In this document: positions 1 to 8,673 of the stretch, piece by piece
Numbering within the stretch: position 1 is the stretch's first letter
How the letters are laid out: the number at the start of each line of letters is the position of its first letter
NCBI GenBank assembly: GCA_963825345.1
Contig: CAWGSQ010000011.1
Span: 124,001 to 188,000, forward strand
Length of the DNA: 64,000 nt
Direction: 5' to 3'
From: JACVRW01 sp963825345
Lineage (GTDB): Bacteria > Actinomycetota > Thermoleophilia > Solirubrobacterales > Thermoleophilaceae
Program-made: the position numbers and the translations under genes
Notes under the pieces: model-generated
The model's database searches: none
The model's input: only the letters and a program-made list of their open reading frames with translations
What the model was told of the DNA's origin: nothing

Positions 1-1
1 A

Positions 2-1132
2 GTGGAGGGCAGCGAGCACCTGCGCATCGCGGCGACGATCCAACTCGCGCTAGGGGTCCTGTTCGCGGTGGTCGCGCTCGTGCTGCGCGACCCGATCGAG
101 AACGATCTGTTCGGCGGCTCCTCGACGCTCTACTGGGTGCTGCTCGTGAGCGTGCTCGCGTACGCGGCGAGCTACTTCGCGCGCGGTTACCTCGCCGGGC
201 ATCGCCTGTTCCCGCTCTACGGCGGGCTGGTGCTGATGGAGGCGAGCTCACGCTGCCTGTTCGCGCTCGCGGTGGCGATCGGGATCGCGGAGGGCCAGTC
301 CGTGGTCGCGCTCGGAATGGCGGCGGCGCCGATCGTCTCGCTGGCCGTGGTGCCGCCGGCGCTGGCGCGCAGGCTCGCCCCGCGGGCGGACGCCGCGGAT
401 CCCGACGCCGCGGCCGACCCCGACCCGGCCATGCTCGACGCCGCCGCACGCGAGGAACCGGCCGCCCGCGAGCCCGAGTTCACGCTCCGCCACGGCACCG
501 GCTTCGCGGCTGCGGTGCTCCTGATCATGCTCTGCGAGCAGACCTTCCTGAACGCCGGGCCGCTGCTAGTGAAGGCCACCGAGGACTCGGGCGGCGCGGC
601 GCTCGCCGGCTTCACGTTCAACGTGCTCCTGATCGCCCGCGCGCCGCTCCAGCTCTTCCAGGCGATCCAGACCTCGATCCTCCCCCACCTCACCCGCCTG
701 CGCGCGAGCGGCGAGTCGGACCCGTTCCGCCGCAGCGTGAACCTCACGCTCACCGCGATCGCCGGGTTCGCCGGCTGCGTGGCGATCATGATGCTCGTGG
801 CCGGGCCGGCACTGATGGACCTGCTCTTCGGCGGCGACTTCGACTACGAGCGCGGCGGCCTCGTGCTCGTCGCGATCGGCATGGGCCTCTACCTCGCGGC
901 CGCAACGCTGAACCAGGCGCTGCTCGCGCACGGCCTCGCGGCACAGGCCTCGGCCTGCTGGGTCGGCGCCGCCGCGGGATTCGTGCTGTTCCTGCTGCTC
1001 GTGGAGTTCGACGACCGCGTGCTCCAGGTGGAGCTGGCGTTCTTGGGCGCGGCGGCGCTGCTGAGCGCGGCGCTGTACGGGCTGTACCGCCGGGCGTCCG
1101 TATCCTCCCCATCATGGCCAAGGCACAGGTAG
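2..1132 (+). CDS. Polysaccharide/lipid flippase (Wzx/MATE-like), 5'-truncated
   Basis: This is the C-terminal part of a polytopic membrane protein; the real start lies before the window and the first in-frame codon seen is a GTG at base 2. About 376 residues are visible. They form many hydrophobic segments of about 20 residues (for example around 10-30, 42-62, 85-120, 165-190 and 250-370), broken by one hydrophilic Ala/Asp/Glu/Pro-rich loop at about 124-160. Motifs such as ARGYLAG and SILPHLTRL fit the oligosaccharide flippase branch of the MOP superfamily, which moves lipid-linked sugars across the inner membrane. The substrate cannot be told. The 3' end overlaps the next gene by 19 bases, which suggests translational coupling. 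A generic transporter of another family is possible. Confidence 0.7.
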   Translation: MEGSEHLRIAATIQLALGVLFAVVALVLRDPIENDLFGGSSTLYWVLLVSVLAYAASYFARGYLAGHRLFPLYGGLVLMEASSRCLFALAVAIGIAEGQSVVALGMAAAPIVSLAVVPPALARRLAPRADAADPDAAADPDPAMLDAAAREEPAAREPEFTLRHGTGFAAAVLLIMLCEQTFLNAGPLLVKATEDSGGAALAGFTFNVLLIARAPLQLFQAIQTSILPHLTRLRASGESDPFRRSVNLTLTAIAGFAGCVAIMMLVAGPALMDLLFGGDFDYERGGLVLVAIGMGLYLAAATLNQALLAHGLAAQASACWVGAAAGFVLFLLLVEFDDRVLQVELAFLGAAALLSAALYGLYRRASVSSPSWPRHR

Positions 1133-1575
1133 GCGACCCGGCTCCGGACTTCGAACTGCAGGGCACCGAGGGCAGCTTCAAGCTCTCGGAACACCGTGGC
1201 GAGCGGGTCGTGCTGCTGTTCTATCCCGGTGATAACACCGCGGTCTGCACGAAGCAGTTCTGCTCCTACCGCGACAACCCCGAGGCCTTCGGCGCCCTGG
1301 AGGCGACGGTCGTGGGCATCTCGTCGCAGAGCCTTGACTCTCACCAGGGGTGGACCGAGAAGCACGGGTTGAACGTGCCTCTGCTCGCCGACGGGGGCGG
1401 CGCCGTGGCCAAGGACTACGGCGCGCACACGCCGCTCGTCGGCACGAAGCGCGCGGTGATCGTGATCGATGAGGACGGGATCATTCGCCACCGGCACGAC
1501 CACCGTCTGGGACTCGACTACCAGTCGGTGGACGACCTCCGCGAGGCGCTCACCACTCTGCCCGCGCGTGCGTGA
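1114..1575 (+). CDS. bcp: Peroxiredoxin, Bcp/AhpC-TSA type
   Basis: This 153-residue thiol peroxidase reduces H2O2 and organic hydroperoxides in the cytoplasm. The thioredoxin fold begins at GDPAPDFEL (7-15). The peroxidatic cysteine is Cys45 in NTAVCTKQFC, and a second cysteine at 50 (CxxxxC) is the usual resolving residue of BCP-type atypical 2-Cys enzymes. Length matches the family (about 150-160). The Pro-Gly-Asp of FYPGD and the later LVGTKRAVIVID strand also fit. The ATG at 1114 lies inside the end of the flippase gene, and the stop overlaps the GTG of the next gene. The electron donor is probably thioredoxin, by family knowledge. Confidence 0.9.
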   Translation: MAKAQVGDPAPDFELQGTEGSFKLSEHRGERVVLLFYPGDNTAVCTKQFCSYRDNPEAFGALEATVVGISSQSLDSHQGWTEKHGLNVPLLADGGGAVAKDYGAHTPLVGTKRAVIVIDEDGIIRHRHDHRLGLDYQSVDDLREALTTLPARA

Positions 1576-2300
1576 CGGCATCCTTGCCTGAGACGCTCAG
1601 CATCCCGGCGCGCTTCAACGGCCCGCCAGGATCCGCGAACGGCGGCTACACCTGCGGGCGGGTGGCAGAGCTGGTGGGCGCTGAGGAGGTGGAGGTATCA
1701 CTGCGCAGGCCGCCGCCGCTCGATCAGCCGCTCGAGGTCGTGCGCGAGGGCGAGCGCGTGGAGCTCCGCGACGGCGACACGCTCGTGGCCGAGGGCGGAC
1801 CCACCGAGCTGCTCTTCGACGTGCCAGAGGCCGTGCCGCGCGGCGAGGTGGCCGCCGCCGAGGAGGCCGGCCGCGAGATCTGGACCGCCGAGCATCCGTT
1901 CCCCAGCTGCGTCGTCTGTGGCCCGGCCCGCGAGCCGGGCGACGGGATGCGCATCTTCCCCGCGGCGCTGCCCGGTCGCGACGGGCTCTTCGGAGCGTGC
2001 TGGACACCCGGCGAGCTTGAGAGCGACGGCGAGGGCCGGGTGCGCCCCGAGCTGACCTGGGCCGCGCTCGACTGTCCCACGAGCGCGCCGGTTGCGAACT
2101 TCGGCGAGGGACCGCCGATGGTCCTCGCCAGCCTGGCGGCCAGGCTCGCCTGTTCCGTGCGGGTGGGCGAGCCGCACACGATCCTCTCGTGGCGCCTTGA
2201 GGTGGACGGTCGCAAGCGCCGCGCCGCAGCCGCGCTGTACGACTCGGACGGCGTCCTCACCTGCGCGTCGCGCGCGCTCTGGATCGAGCTGCGCCAGTAA
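1572..2300 (+). CDS. Hypothetical protein, hotdog/thioesterase-like
   Basis: A 242-residue soluble protein whose GTG start overlaps the peroxiredoxin stop (GTGA). The N-terminal half has ARFNGPPGSANGGYTCG followed by VSLRRPPPLDQPLEV, a pattern I associate with double-hotdog acyl-thioester proteins of actinobacteria. The middle carries HPFPSCVVCGP (about 107-117), a conserved CxxC that could bind a metal or form a disulfide. The C-terminal half (WAALDCPTSAP to the end) looks like a second hotdog unit. No catalytic residues can be assigned. Its place between a peroxiredoxin and a molybdoenzyme does not define a role. The family call is from pattern memory and is moderate; the function is unknown. 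Confidence 0.5.
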   Translation: MTASLPETLSIPARFNGPPGSANGGYTCGRVAELVGAEEVEVSLRRPPPLDQPLEVVREGERVELRDGDTLVAEGGPTELLFDVPEAVPRGEVAAAEEAGREIWTAEHPFPSCVVCGPAREPGDGMRIFPAALPGRDGLFGACWTPGELESDGEGRVRPELTWAALDCPTSAPVANFGEGPPMVLASLAARLACSVRVGEPHTILSWRLEVDGRKRRAAAALYDSDGVLTCASRALWIELRQ

Positions 2301-2319
2301 CGGGGAGTAGATTGCGCGA

Positions 2320-4596
2320 ATGGCCACGCACTACCGGACCTGCCCCTTCTGCGAAGCCACATGCGGCCTCGAGATCGAGACCGAGGGCAGGGAGGTCGTC
2401 TCGGTCCGAGGCGACGCGGACGACGTCTTCAGCCAGGGCTTCATCTGCCCGAAGGCGTACGGGATCAAGCAGCTCCACGAGGACCCGGACCGCCTCACGA
2501 CGCCGCTAATCCGCCGCGACGGCGAGCTCGTCGAGGCGAGCTGGGACGAGGCGTTCGAGGAGATCGACCGCCGGCTGGCGCCCCTGATCGAAGAGCACGG
2601 GAAGAACGCGGTGGCCGTGTACCTCGGCAACCCGAACGCGCACAACCTGTCGGCACTCATCCACGGCCCGGCGTGGCTGCGGGTGCTCGGCTCGCAGAAC
2701 GTGTACTCGGCGTCGACGGTTGATCAGATGCCGAAGCAGATGTCTGCGGGACTGATGTTCGGCGCGATGCTGTCCGTCCCGATTCCGGACGTGGACAACT
2801 GCGATCACCTGATGCTGCTGGGCGCGAACCCGCTCGTGTCGAACGGCAGCCTGCTCACCGCCCCCGACATGCGCGGCCGCCTGCGCCGCATCCGCGAGCG
2901 CGGCGGCAGGGTCGTGGTGGTGGACCCACGCCGTACGCGCACCGCCGAGGAGGCGGACGAGCACCACTTCATCCAGCCGGGCACGGACGCCCTGCTGCTC
3001 GCCGCGATGGCGTGCACGATCGTGGAGGAGGGACTCGACTCACCCGGTGCGCTGACCGAGCACCTGAACGGCCTCGACGAGGTGCGCGCCCTGGTGCGTG
3101 ACTTCACCCCCGAGGCCGTGGCGGGCGCCTGCGGGATCGGGGCCGACGAGATCCGCCGCATGGCGCGCGAGCTGGCCGCGGCCGAGCGCGGCTGCGTCTA
3201 CGCCCGCATCGGCACCTGCACGCAGGAGTTCGGCACGCACGCGAGCTGGCTCGTCGACGTGCTCAACGCGCTCACGGGCAACCTCGACCGCGAGGGCGGC
3301 GCGATGTTCACGCGCGCCGCGGCCGGCCAGAAGAACTCGTCGTGGGGCGGCGCCGGGCGCGGCGTGAGCTTCGGCCGCTGGAGCAGCCGCGTGCGCGGCC
3401 TGCCGGAGCTGTTCGGCGAGCTGCCGGCGTCGGCGCTCGCCGAGGAGATCGACACGCCGGGCGAGGGCCAGGTGCGCGCGCTCATCACGGTGGCGGGCAA
3501 CCCGCTCCTGTCGACGCCGAACAGCGACCGCCTCGAGGGCGCCGTCGACGGCCTCGACTTCATGCTCTCGATCGACATCTACGTGAACGAGACCACGCGG
3601 CATGCCGACGTTGTCCTCCCCGCGCCCGAGCCGCTCGAGAAGGCGCACTACGACCTGGCCCTGTACCAGTTGGCCACGCGCAACGTCGCGAACTACTCGC
3701 CGGCGATATTGGAGCGGGAGGGGCCCGCCGAGTGGGAGGTCTTCATGCGCCTCGCCGGAGTGATCGCGGGCCAGGGCCCGAACGCGGACGTCACGCTGTT
3801 CGACGACATGGTCATCCAGACCCTGATCCAGCGCGAGGTGGGCAACGAAGCCTCGCCGATCGCGGGCCGCGATCCGGCCGAGCTGATGGAGGCCCTGGAG
3901 CCGCGGCGCGGCCCGGAGCGGGTGCTCGACTTCCTGCTGCGCTCGGGTCCCTACGGCGACGGCTTCGGGAGCGATCCCGAGGGCCTGTCGCTCGACCTGC
4001 TCGAGCAGAACCCGCATGGGATCGACCTGGGGCCGCTCAAGCCGCGGCTGCCGGAGGTACTGCGCACGCCGTCGGGCAAGGTCGAGCTGGCGCCAGAGCC
4101 GATCGTCGCGGACCTCGATCGCCTGCGCGCCGCGATGGGCCGCGAGCGCAACGGCGGGATGGTCCTGATCGGGCGCCGCCAGCTGCGCTCGAACAACTCG
4201 TGGATGCACAACCTCCCCGCGCTGGTGAAGGGGAAGGAGCGCTGCACGCTCCACATCCATCCCGACGACGCGGAGCGGCTCGGGCTCGCCGACGGCGAGT
4301 CCGCTCGGATCAGCTCGGCCGCGGGCTCGGTGGAGGCGCCGGTCGAGACGACGGAGGACATCATGCCGGGCGTGGTGTCGATTCCGCACGGCTGGGGCCA
4401 CGACGCCGCCGGCGTTCGGATGGGAGTGGCCTCGTCGCACGCCGGCGTGAACAGCAACGTGCTGGCGGACGACTCGATGATCGAGCCGCTGTCGGGTAAC
4501 GCCGTGCTGAACGGGATACCGGTCGAGGTGAGCGCGCTAAATGGCGCTGAGCATCGAGCCGCCGCAGTTGCGGCAGATGACGTTCGCGGTATCTGA
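2320..4596 (+). CDS. Molybdopterin-dependent oxidoreductase (formate dehydrogenase/BisC-like)
   Basis: A 758-residue catalytic subunit of the DMSO-reductase superfamily. The N-terminus has a 4Fe-4S site at Cys8, Cys11, Cys15 and Cys43 (TCPFCEATCG ... GFICPKAYG). The body shows bis-MGD binding segments (LGANPLVSNGS, VVDPRRTRTAEEAD, AGNPLLSTPNSDRL). The C-terminal molydopterin-binding domain starts near 620 (LRSNNSWMHNLP, then VSIPHGWGHD). There is no signal peptide or Tat motif, so it is cytoplasmic. Where formate dehydrogenases carry Cys or Sec, this protein has SASTVDQMPKQ with no cysteine, so formate is not a safe substrate call. It stands alone, without iron-sulfur or membrane partners. 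Its last 60 bases overlap the convergent zinc-ribbon gene. Confidence 0.85.
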   Translation: MATHYRTCPFCEATCGLEIETEGREVVSVRGDADDVFSQGFICPKAYGIKQLHEDPDRLTTPLIRRDGELVEASWDEAFEEIDRRLAPLIEEHGKNAVAVYLGNPNAHNLSALIHGPAWLRVLGSQNVYSASTVDQMPKQMSAGLMFGAMLSVPIPDVDNCDHLMLLGANPLVSNGSLLTAPDMRGRLRRIRERGGRVVVVDPRRTRTAEEADEHHFIQPGTDALLLAAMACTIVEEGLDSPGALTEHLNGLDEVRALVRDFTPEAVAGACGIGADEIRRMARELAAAERGCVYARIGTCTQEFGTHASWLVDVLNALTGNLDREGGAMFTRAAAGQKNSSWGGAGRGVSFGRWSSRVRGLPELFGELPASALAEEIDTPGEGQVRALITVAGNPLLSTPNSDRLEGAVDGLDFMLSIDIYVNETTRHADVVLPAPEPLEKAHYDLALYQLATRNVANYSPAILEREGPAEWEVFMRLAGVIAGQGPNADVTLFDDMVIQTLIQREVGNEASPIAGRDPAELMEALEPRRGPERVLDFLLRSGPYGDGFGSDPEGLSLDLLEQNPHGIDLGPLKPRLPEVLRTPSGKVELAPEPIVADLDRLRAAMGRERNGGMVLIGRRQLRSNNSWMHNLPALVKGKERCTLHIHPDDAERLGLADGESARISSAAGSVEAPVETTEDIMPGVVSIPHGWGHDAAGVRMGVASSHAGVNSNVLADDSMIEPLSGNAVLNGIPVEVSALNGAEHRAAAVAADDVRGI

Positions 4597-4773
4597 CATC
4601 CGCGCGATCGTCGAGTGAGCGCCGCAGTTCGGGCACTCCGACCGAAGCTCGAACCGATGCAGGCAGTAGACGCAGCGGTAGCGCCCGGGGAGGTTCGTAC
4701 CCCGGAGCCAGGGCTCGCCGCATGAGGGGCACTCGGGCCCCGTTTGGGTGGTGTTTTCACCGGGCGTGGCCAA
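4537..4773 (-). CDS. Small zinc-ribbon protein
   Basis: A 78-residue protein with a TTG start (a GGGGA lies just upstream). It holds four CxxC knuckles: CPSCG (15-19), CVYC (34-37), CPNCG (48-52) and CRNCGG (67-72). This makes two double-knuckle zinc ribbons in tandem. Proteins of this kind are often called zinc-ribbon domain proteins and bind nucleic acid or partner proteins; no specific role can be read. Its 3' end runs 60 bases into the end of the molybdoenzyme gene on the other strand. The regular cysteine spacing argues for a real gene despite the overlap. Confidence 0.7.
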   Translation of the reverse strand: MATPGENTTQTGPECPSCGEPWLRGTNLPGRYRCVYCLHRFELRSECPNCGAHSTIARMSDTANVICRNCGGSMLSAI

Positions 4774-4811
4774 GGATCCCCGCCTACTGAGGCACCCCCA
4801 ACGCTAGCGAC

Positions 4812-5714
4812 TCACCCGGCGAGGCGTCCTCCGTAGCCGCGAATCCAGGCCTCGGCGTCCATCGGGCGCTTCCCCGCGGGATGCACCTCCTGGAGCTCGA
4901 GCGCACCCGTTGCCGTCCCGTAGAGGAGGCGGCCATCGCTCAAGGCGAGCTGCCCGGCCGGGGGGCCCTCACCACCGGATGCGAGCGCCGCGCGCGTCAC
5001 GCCGAGGCGCTCGTCCCACGGCAGCTCCACGTATGTGCCGACGTGCGGGGTGAGTGCGCGCACATGCCGCTCGAGCAGGTCGGCGCCCTGCTCAGGGTCG
5101 AGCCTGCGCTCCTCGGGGCTGATCTTGTCCGCGTAGGTGACGCCCGTGTCGGGTTGGTCGCGGAAGGAGGGCTCCAGGTCGAGCGCCTCCACGAGCAGCT
5201 CCCCGCCGAGAGCGGCGAGTCGGGGCGCCAGGCTGCCGTAGGTGTCGTCGGGGAGGATTGCCTCGGCGCGCTGTAGACCGACCGGTCCGGCGTCGAGCTC
5301 CGCCGTCGGACGCATGATCGATACGCCGGTCTCCTCGTCCCCCGCCTCGATGGCACGCTCCACCGGAGCGGCCCCGCGCCAGCGCGGGAGCAGCGACGGG
5401 TGCACGTTCAGCATCTGGTGCTCGGAGAGCAGCGGATCCTTGATGAGTGCGCCGTAGGCGCAGATCGCGATGGCCTCCGGCCCGATCGCGGCGATGCGCT
5501 CTCGAGCCTCCTCGTCGTTCACGTCCTCGGGCTGGAAGACCTCGATGCCGAGCAGCCGCGCGGTGTCCGCCACCGGCGGGGCGGCGACCTTGCGCCCGCG
5601 ACCGCGGCGGGCGTCGGGCCGGGTGACCACGAGCTGCGGCCTGTGGGGGCTCGTGGCGAGCCTGTCGAGCACCGTGGCCGCGAAGTCGGATGTCCCCAGG
5701 TAGACGGTGGGCAT
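4812..5714 (-). CDS. fmt: Methionyl-tRNA formyltransferase
   Basis: A 300-residue enzyme that formylates initiator Met-tRNA with 10-formyl-THF. The N-terminal formyltransferase domain starts MPTVYLGTSDFA. The catalytic set is visible as Asn103 and His105 in LNVHPSLLPRWRG and Asp141 in ELDAGP. The C-terminal OB-like domain follows from about 205. The ATG at 5714 overlaps the stop of the upstream lutBC gene (ATGA); a longer in-frame reading upstream is arginine/glycine-rich shadow sequence. In many bacteria fmt sits next to def and priA. Here those two are 16 kb away, and fmt is instead the last gene of the lactate-oxidation transcript. Confidence 0.95.
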   Translation of the reverse strand: MPTVYLGTSDFAATVLDRLATSPHRPQLVVTRPDARRGRGRKVAAPPVADTARLLGIEVFQPEDVNDEEARERIAAIGPEAIAICAYGALIKDPLLSEHQMLNVHPSLLPRWRGAAPVERAIEAGDEETGVSIMRPTAELDAGPVGLQRAEAILPDDTYGSLAPRLAALGGELLVEALDLEPSFRDQPDTGVTYADKISPEERRLDPEQGADLLERHVRALTPHVGTYVELPWDERLGVTRAALASGGEGPPAGQLALSDGRLLYGTATGALELQEVHPAGKRPMDAEAWIRGYGGRLAG

Positions 5715-7963
5715 CAGGCCACGAGCACCACGTGGAGCACTCGCGGACCATGCACGCCCTCGACCCGATCCAACTCGATGTCCGACGTCGCGGACGGTCC
5801 CGAGACGAACGTGAGCGGACGCCCGGTCCGCACCGCGTCCTCGAGCTTCCTGACCGCCTCCGGCACGAGCCCCACCACCTGATCCTCTCGCACCACGCAG
5901 ATGTGGAGGTCCGGCACGAGCGTGAGCGCGCGCCGCCCCTGCCCTCGACCGCCATCCAGAACGAAGGTGCCGGTCTCGGCGATGGCGACCGCGCAGCCCG
6001 TGAGGGCGCCATCGAGCTCGTCGAGCTGCTGCACGGAGAGCCCGTCGTCCTCGAGGAGCTCGATGGTGCCCGAGCCCGCGGCGCCCCCCGGCTCCCCGGC
6101 ACCCGCCGAGTCCGCCGGCTCCGGCCGCCACTCCTCGGGCAGATCCGCCGGGATCCCGATCCTTCGCGCGCCGGCCTCCTCGGCGATGCCTCTCACCGTG
6201 GGAGCCAGCTCCGCCTCCCCCACCCTGTGCACCGTGGCCCGATACTCGGCCACCCGCTCGGCGAACAGCGTCACGATCTCGTCACGCGGCCGTTCGTCCG
6301 CGGTGCGGTAGTTGCGCGGGATGTCGGGCGCTGAGGCGCCGTCGAGGGCCGAACGGATGCTCTGAAGGATCTGGGCCCGCGCGTCGGCAGCGGGCGCGCC
6401 GCCGCCTGGCGCGCCGCCCGCGGGCGCGCCCTCCCCCACTCTCTCCAGGTTGACCGGAATATGTCCGGCAAACCTGGATGGAGTGGGCTGGCGGGGCGTT
6501 GGAGTGACCGCGCGGGCGGGGCTGCGGGTGCGGGGTCGGGTGCGGCGCCACCATTCGCGGAAGGTCTCCGGGGCGGGCGCGGGCAGCTCGCGCGACTTCG
6601 TCCAGCCTGACAGCGGGCCGGGCGCCCACGAGATCGTGCGGCCGGCGCGCGTCAGCGGGCGGCTCGCCGTTCGTGCCAGCTTTTGTGCGCGCTCGTAGCG
6701 CTGGCGTGACGAGAAGGTGTGGAAGAGGGCCTTCATGGTGAGGGTCTCGGGGTCGAGGCGGGAGCGGGATTTGACCTCGCGGGCGCGCAGGTGGGTCAGC
6801 AGCCGCGGGATCTCGATCTTCACCGGGCACACCTCGCCGCACGCGCCGCAGAGCGAGGACGCGTAGGGGAGCGAGCCGGCGTCGCCCTCGACTCCCTTGA
6901 GCTGAGGGGTCAGGATCGCCCCGATCGGACCCGGATACACGGAGCCGTACGCGTGCCCGCCGACCCGCGCGTACACCGGGCACACGTTCAGGCACGCGCT
7001 GCAGCGGATGCAGCGGAGCGCCTGGCGACCGACCTCGTCGGCAAGCGTGCGCACTCGGCCGTTGTCGAGCAGGACGAGGTGGAACTCGCGCGGGCCGTCG
7101 CCGCCCGCGGCGCGCGGGCCGTCGTCGCCCGCGCCCCCGCCTACCCCGCTCCACACCGACGTGTACGGATTCATTCGCTCGCCCGTGGAGGAGCGCGGGA
7201 GCAGCTGCAGGAACACCTCCATGTCGCGCCACGAGGGCACGACCTTCTCCACTCCCATCACCGTCACGAGCACCTCCGGCAGCGTCGTGCACATGCGGCC
7301 GTTGCCCTCGGACTCAAAGACGCAGACGCTGCCGGTCTCCGCCACCGCGAAGTTCGCCCCGCTCACCCCCATCCGCGCCGAGAGGAACTTCGCGCGCAGG
7401 TGCAGGCGAGCGGCCTCGGCCAGCGCCTCGGGCTCGTCGGTGAGGTCCTCGAGCCCGAGCTCGCGCCGGAAGATGTCGCGGATCTCAGCACGGTTGCGAT
7501 GGATCGCCGGAACGAGGATGTGCGAGGGGAAGTCGTCGTCGAGCTGGATGATCAGCTCGGCCAGGTCGGTCTCGACGGCGAGGATGCCGTCCGCTGCGAG
7601 CTGCTCGTTCAGCCCGATCTCATCCGTGGCGATGGACTTGACCTTCACCACCTCGTCGACCCCGTGCGACCGAGCAACCGCAGCCACGATCGAGCACGCT
7701 TCGTCGCCGTCTTTCGCCCAGTGCACCTGGCCGCCGGCACCAACCACGGCAGATTCGAGCTGAGTGAGCTGGTCGGCCAGCCCGAGCAGCGCCACATCCT
7801 TGATCGCCGATCCCGACGCCCGCAGCTCCTCCCAGTCGGGCAGCTCCGCCACCACACGGCCGCGCTTGTCGCGAATCGTCGAGGTGGCCCGCGCGAGGTT
7901 CGCGCGCAGCTGGCTGTCGCCCAGCGAGCGTCGTGCCGCCGCCGGGAAGCCGCTCAGGGCCAA
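5714..7963 (-). CDS. lutB: Fused LutB-LutC lactate utilisation protein
   Basis: A 749-residue iron-sulfur protein joining two normally separate Lut subunits. Residues 1-480 match LutB: an N-terminal LUD domain (AVAETGSVCVFESEGNGR at about 206-223), a 4Fe-4S set at Cys318, Cys321, Cys324 and Cys328, a second at Cys372, Cys375 and Cys379, and the FREWW end near 470. Residues about 480-530 are a Pro/Gly/Ala linker, and 531-749 are a LutC-like LUD domain (second AETGTFVLDGG motif). LutABC oxidises L-lactate to pyruvate in Bacillus and others. The TTG start at 7963 is chosen because AGGAGG lies just upstream and it overlaps the lutA stop. The fusion could be natural or an assembly effect. A long palindrome sits in the linker. 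Confidence 0.85.
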   Translation of the reverse strand: MALSGFPAAARRSLGDSQLRANLARATSTIRDKRGRVVAELPDWEELRASGSAIKDVALLGLADQLTQLESAVVGAGGQVHWAKDGDEACSIVAAVARSHGVDEVVKVKSIATDEIGLNEQLAADGILAVETDLAELIIQLDDDFPSHILVPAIHRNRAEIRDIFRRELGLEDLTDEPEALAEAARLHLRAKFLSARMGVSGANFAVAETGSVCVFESEGNGRMCTTLPEVLVTVMGVEKVVPSWRDMEVFLQLLPRSSTGERMNPYTSVWSGVGGGAGDDGPRAAGGDGPREFHLVLLDNGRVRTLADEVGRQALRCIRCSACLNVCPVYARVGGHAYGSVYPGPIGAILTPQLKGVEGDAGSLPYASSLCGACGEVCPVKIEIPRLLTHLRAREVKSRSRLDPETLTMKALFHTFSSRQRYERAQKLARTASRPLTRAGRTISWAPGPLSGWTKSRELPAPAPETFREWWRRTRPRTRSPARAVTPTPRQPTPSRFAGHIPVNLERVGEGAPAGGAPGGGAPAADARAQILQSIRSALDGASAPDIPRNYRTADERPRDEIVTLFAERVAEYRATVHRVGEAELAPTVRGIAEEAGARRIGIPADLPEEWRPEPADSAGAGEPGGAAGSGTIELLEDDGLSVQQLDELDGALTGCAVAIAETGTFVLDGGRGQGRRALTLVPDLHICVVREDQVVGLVPEAVRKLEDAVRTGRPLTFVSGPSATSDIELDRVEGVHGPRVLHVVLVA
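6435..6487. repeat. Long imperfect palindrome inside the lutB-lutC junction
   Basis: Three nested arm pairs are spaced symmetrically. CCCACTC (6435-6441) pairs with GAGTGGG (6481-6487), CCAGGTT (6445-6451) with AACCTGG (6471-6477), and CCGGA (6454-6458) with TCCGG (6464-6468), around the loop ATATG. That gives 19 paired bases in 53. It lies in the region coding for the linker between the two Lut domains (about residues 493-510). It resembles a REP-like or RNA hairpin element captured in a coding region. Function is unknown. Confidence 0.75.
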
Positions 7964-8673
7964 GGCTCCTCCTCGGTCGAGGCGAGGACCTCCGCCAGGT
8001 GGACCGTCCGCACGCCGGTCTGACCGCGCGCCAGCCCGCCGCCGATGTGCATCAGGCACGACGAGTCGACGGCGCACACCACCTCCGCGTGGGTGTCGAG
8101 CACGTCGCCGACCTTGTCCGACAGCATCGCCGTCGACACGTCCGCGTTCTTGACCGCGAACGTCCCGCCGAACCCGCAGCACTCGAGCGCGTCCGGCAAC
8201 TCGACCAGATCAAGCCCGCGCACCGCGCGCAGCAGGCGCTGCGGCTTCTCACCGACCCGCAGTGCGCGCAGCGAGTGGCAGGTCGGGTGGTAGGTCACCC
8301 GGTGTGGGTAATACGCGCCAACGTCGTCGACCGCGAGCACGTCCACCAGGAACTCGGACAGCTCGTACAGCGGCGGAGCCTCCTCCCCGAGCTGCTCACG
8401 CACCATCCCGGCGCAGGATGCGGACGCGGTCACCACCGCCTCGTACCCGGCAAACACGCCCGCGAGCCGGCGCGCAAGCGCCAGCCCCTCGTCGGCAAAG
8501 CCGCTGTTGAAGTGCATCTGCCCGCAGCAGGTCTGCTCCTCGGGGAACCCGACATCGTGCCCGAGCCGCTCCAGCAACCGGACGACCGCCTGTCCGGTTG
8601 AGGGAAACAGCGTGTCGCCCAGACAGGTGACAAAGAGGCCGACGCGCACAGATCTGGAGTTTCCCCGATCCAT
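7954..8673 (-). CDS. lutA: Lactate utilisation protein A (cysteine-rich oxidoreductase subunit)
   Basis: A 239-residue protein with two cysteine-rich domains of the CCG type: EEQTCCGQMHFNSG (about 45-58) with SCAGM near 86, and ECCGFGGTFAVK (about 160-171) with SSCLMHIGG near 198. In heterodisulfide-reductase-like systems such motifs bind an unusual iron-sulfur cluster or act in electron transfer. In Bacillus LutA works with LutB and LutC to oxidise L-lactate. It is first in the transcript lutA-lutBC-fmt and diverges from the permease gene. The ATG at 8673 is used; a GTG at 8649, just before the VGLFVTC strand, is the alternative start. Confidence 0.9.
   Translation of the reverse strand: MDRGNSRSVRVGLFVTCLGDTLFPSTGQAVVRLLERLGHDVGFPEEQTCCGQMHFNSGFADEGLALARRLAGVFAGYEAVVTASASCAGMVREQLGEEAPPLYELSEFLVDVLAVDDVGAYYPHRVTYHPTCHSLRALRVGEKPQRLLRAVRGLDLVELPDALECCGFGGTFAVKNADVSTAMLSDKVGDVLDTHAEVVCAVDSSCLMHIGGGLARGQTGVRTVHLAEVLASTEEEPWP

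Noticed and set aside
3040..4440. Long minus-strand open frame (466 codons) opposite the molybdoenzyme
   Set aside because: Arginine/histidine/alanine-rich with no motif; it is a GC-rich antisense shadow of a gene with clear domains.
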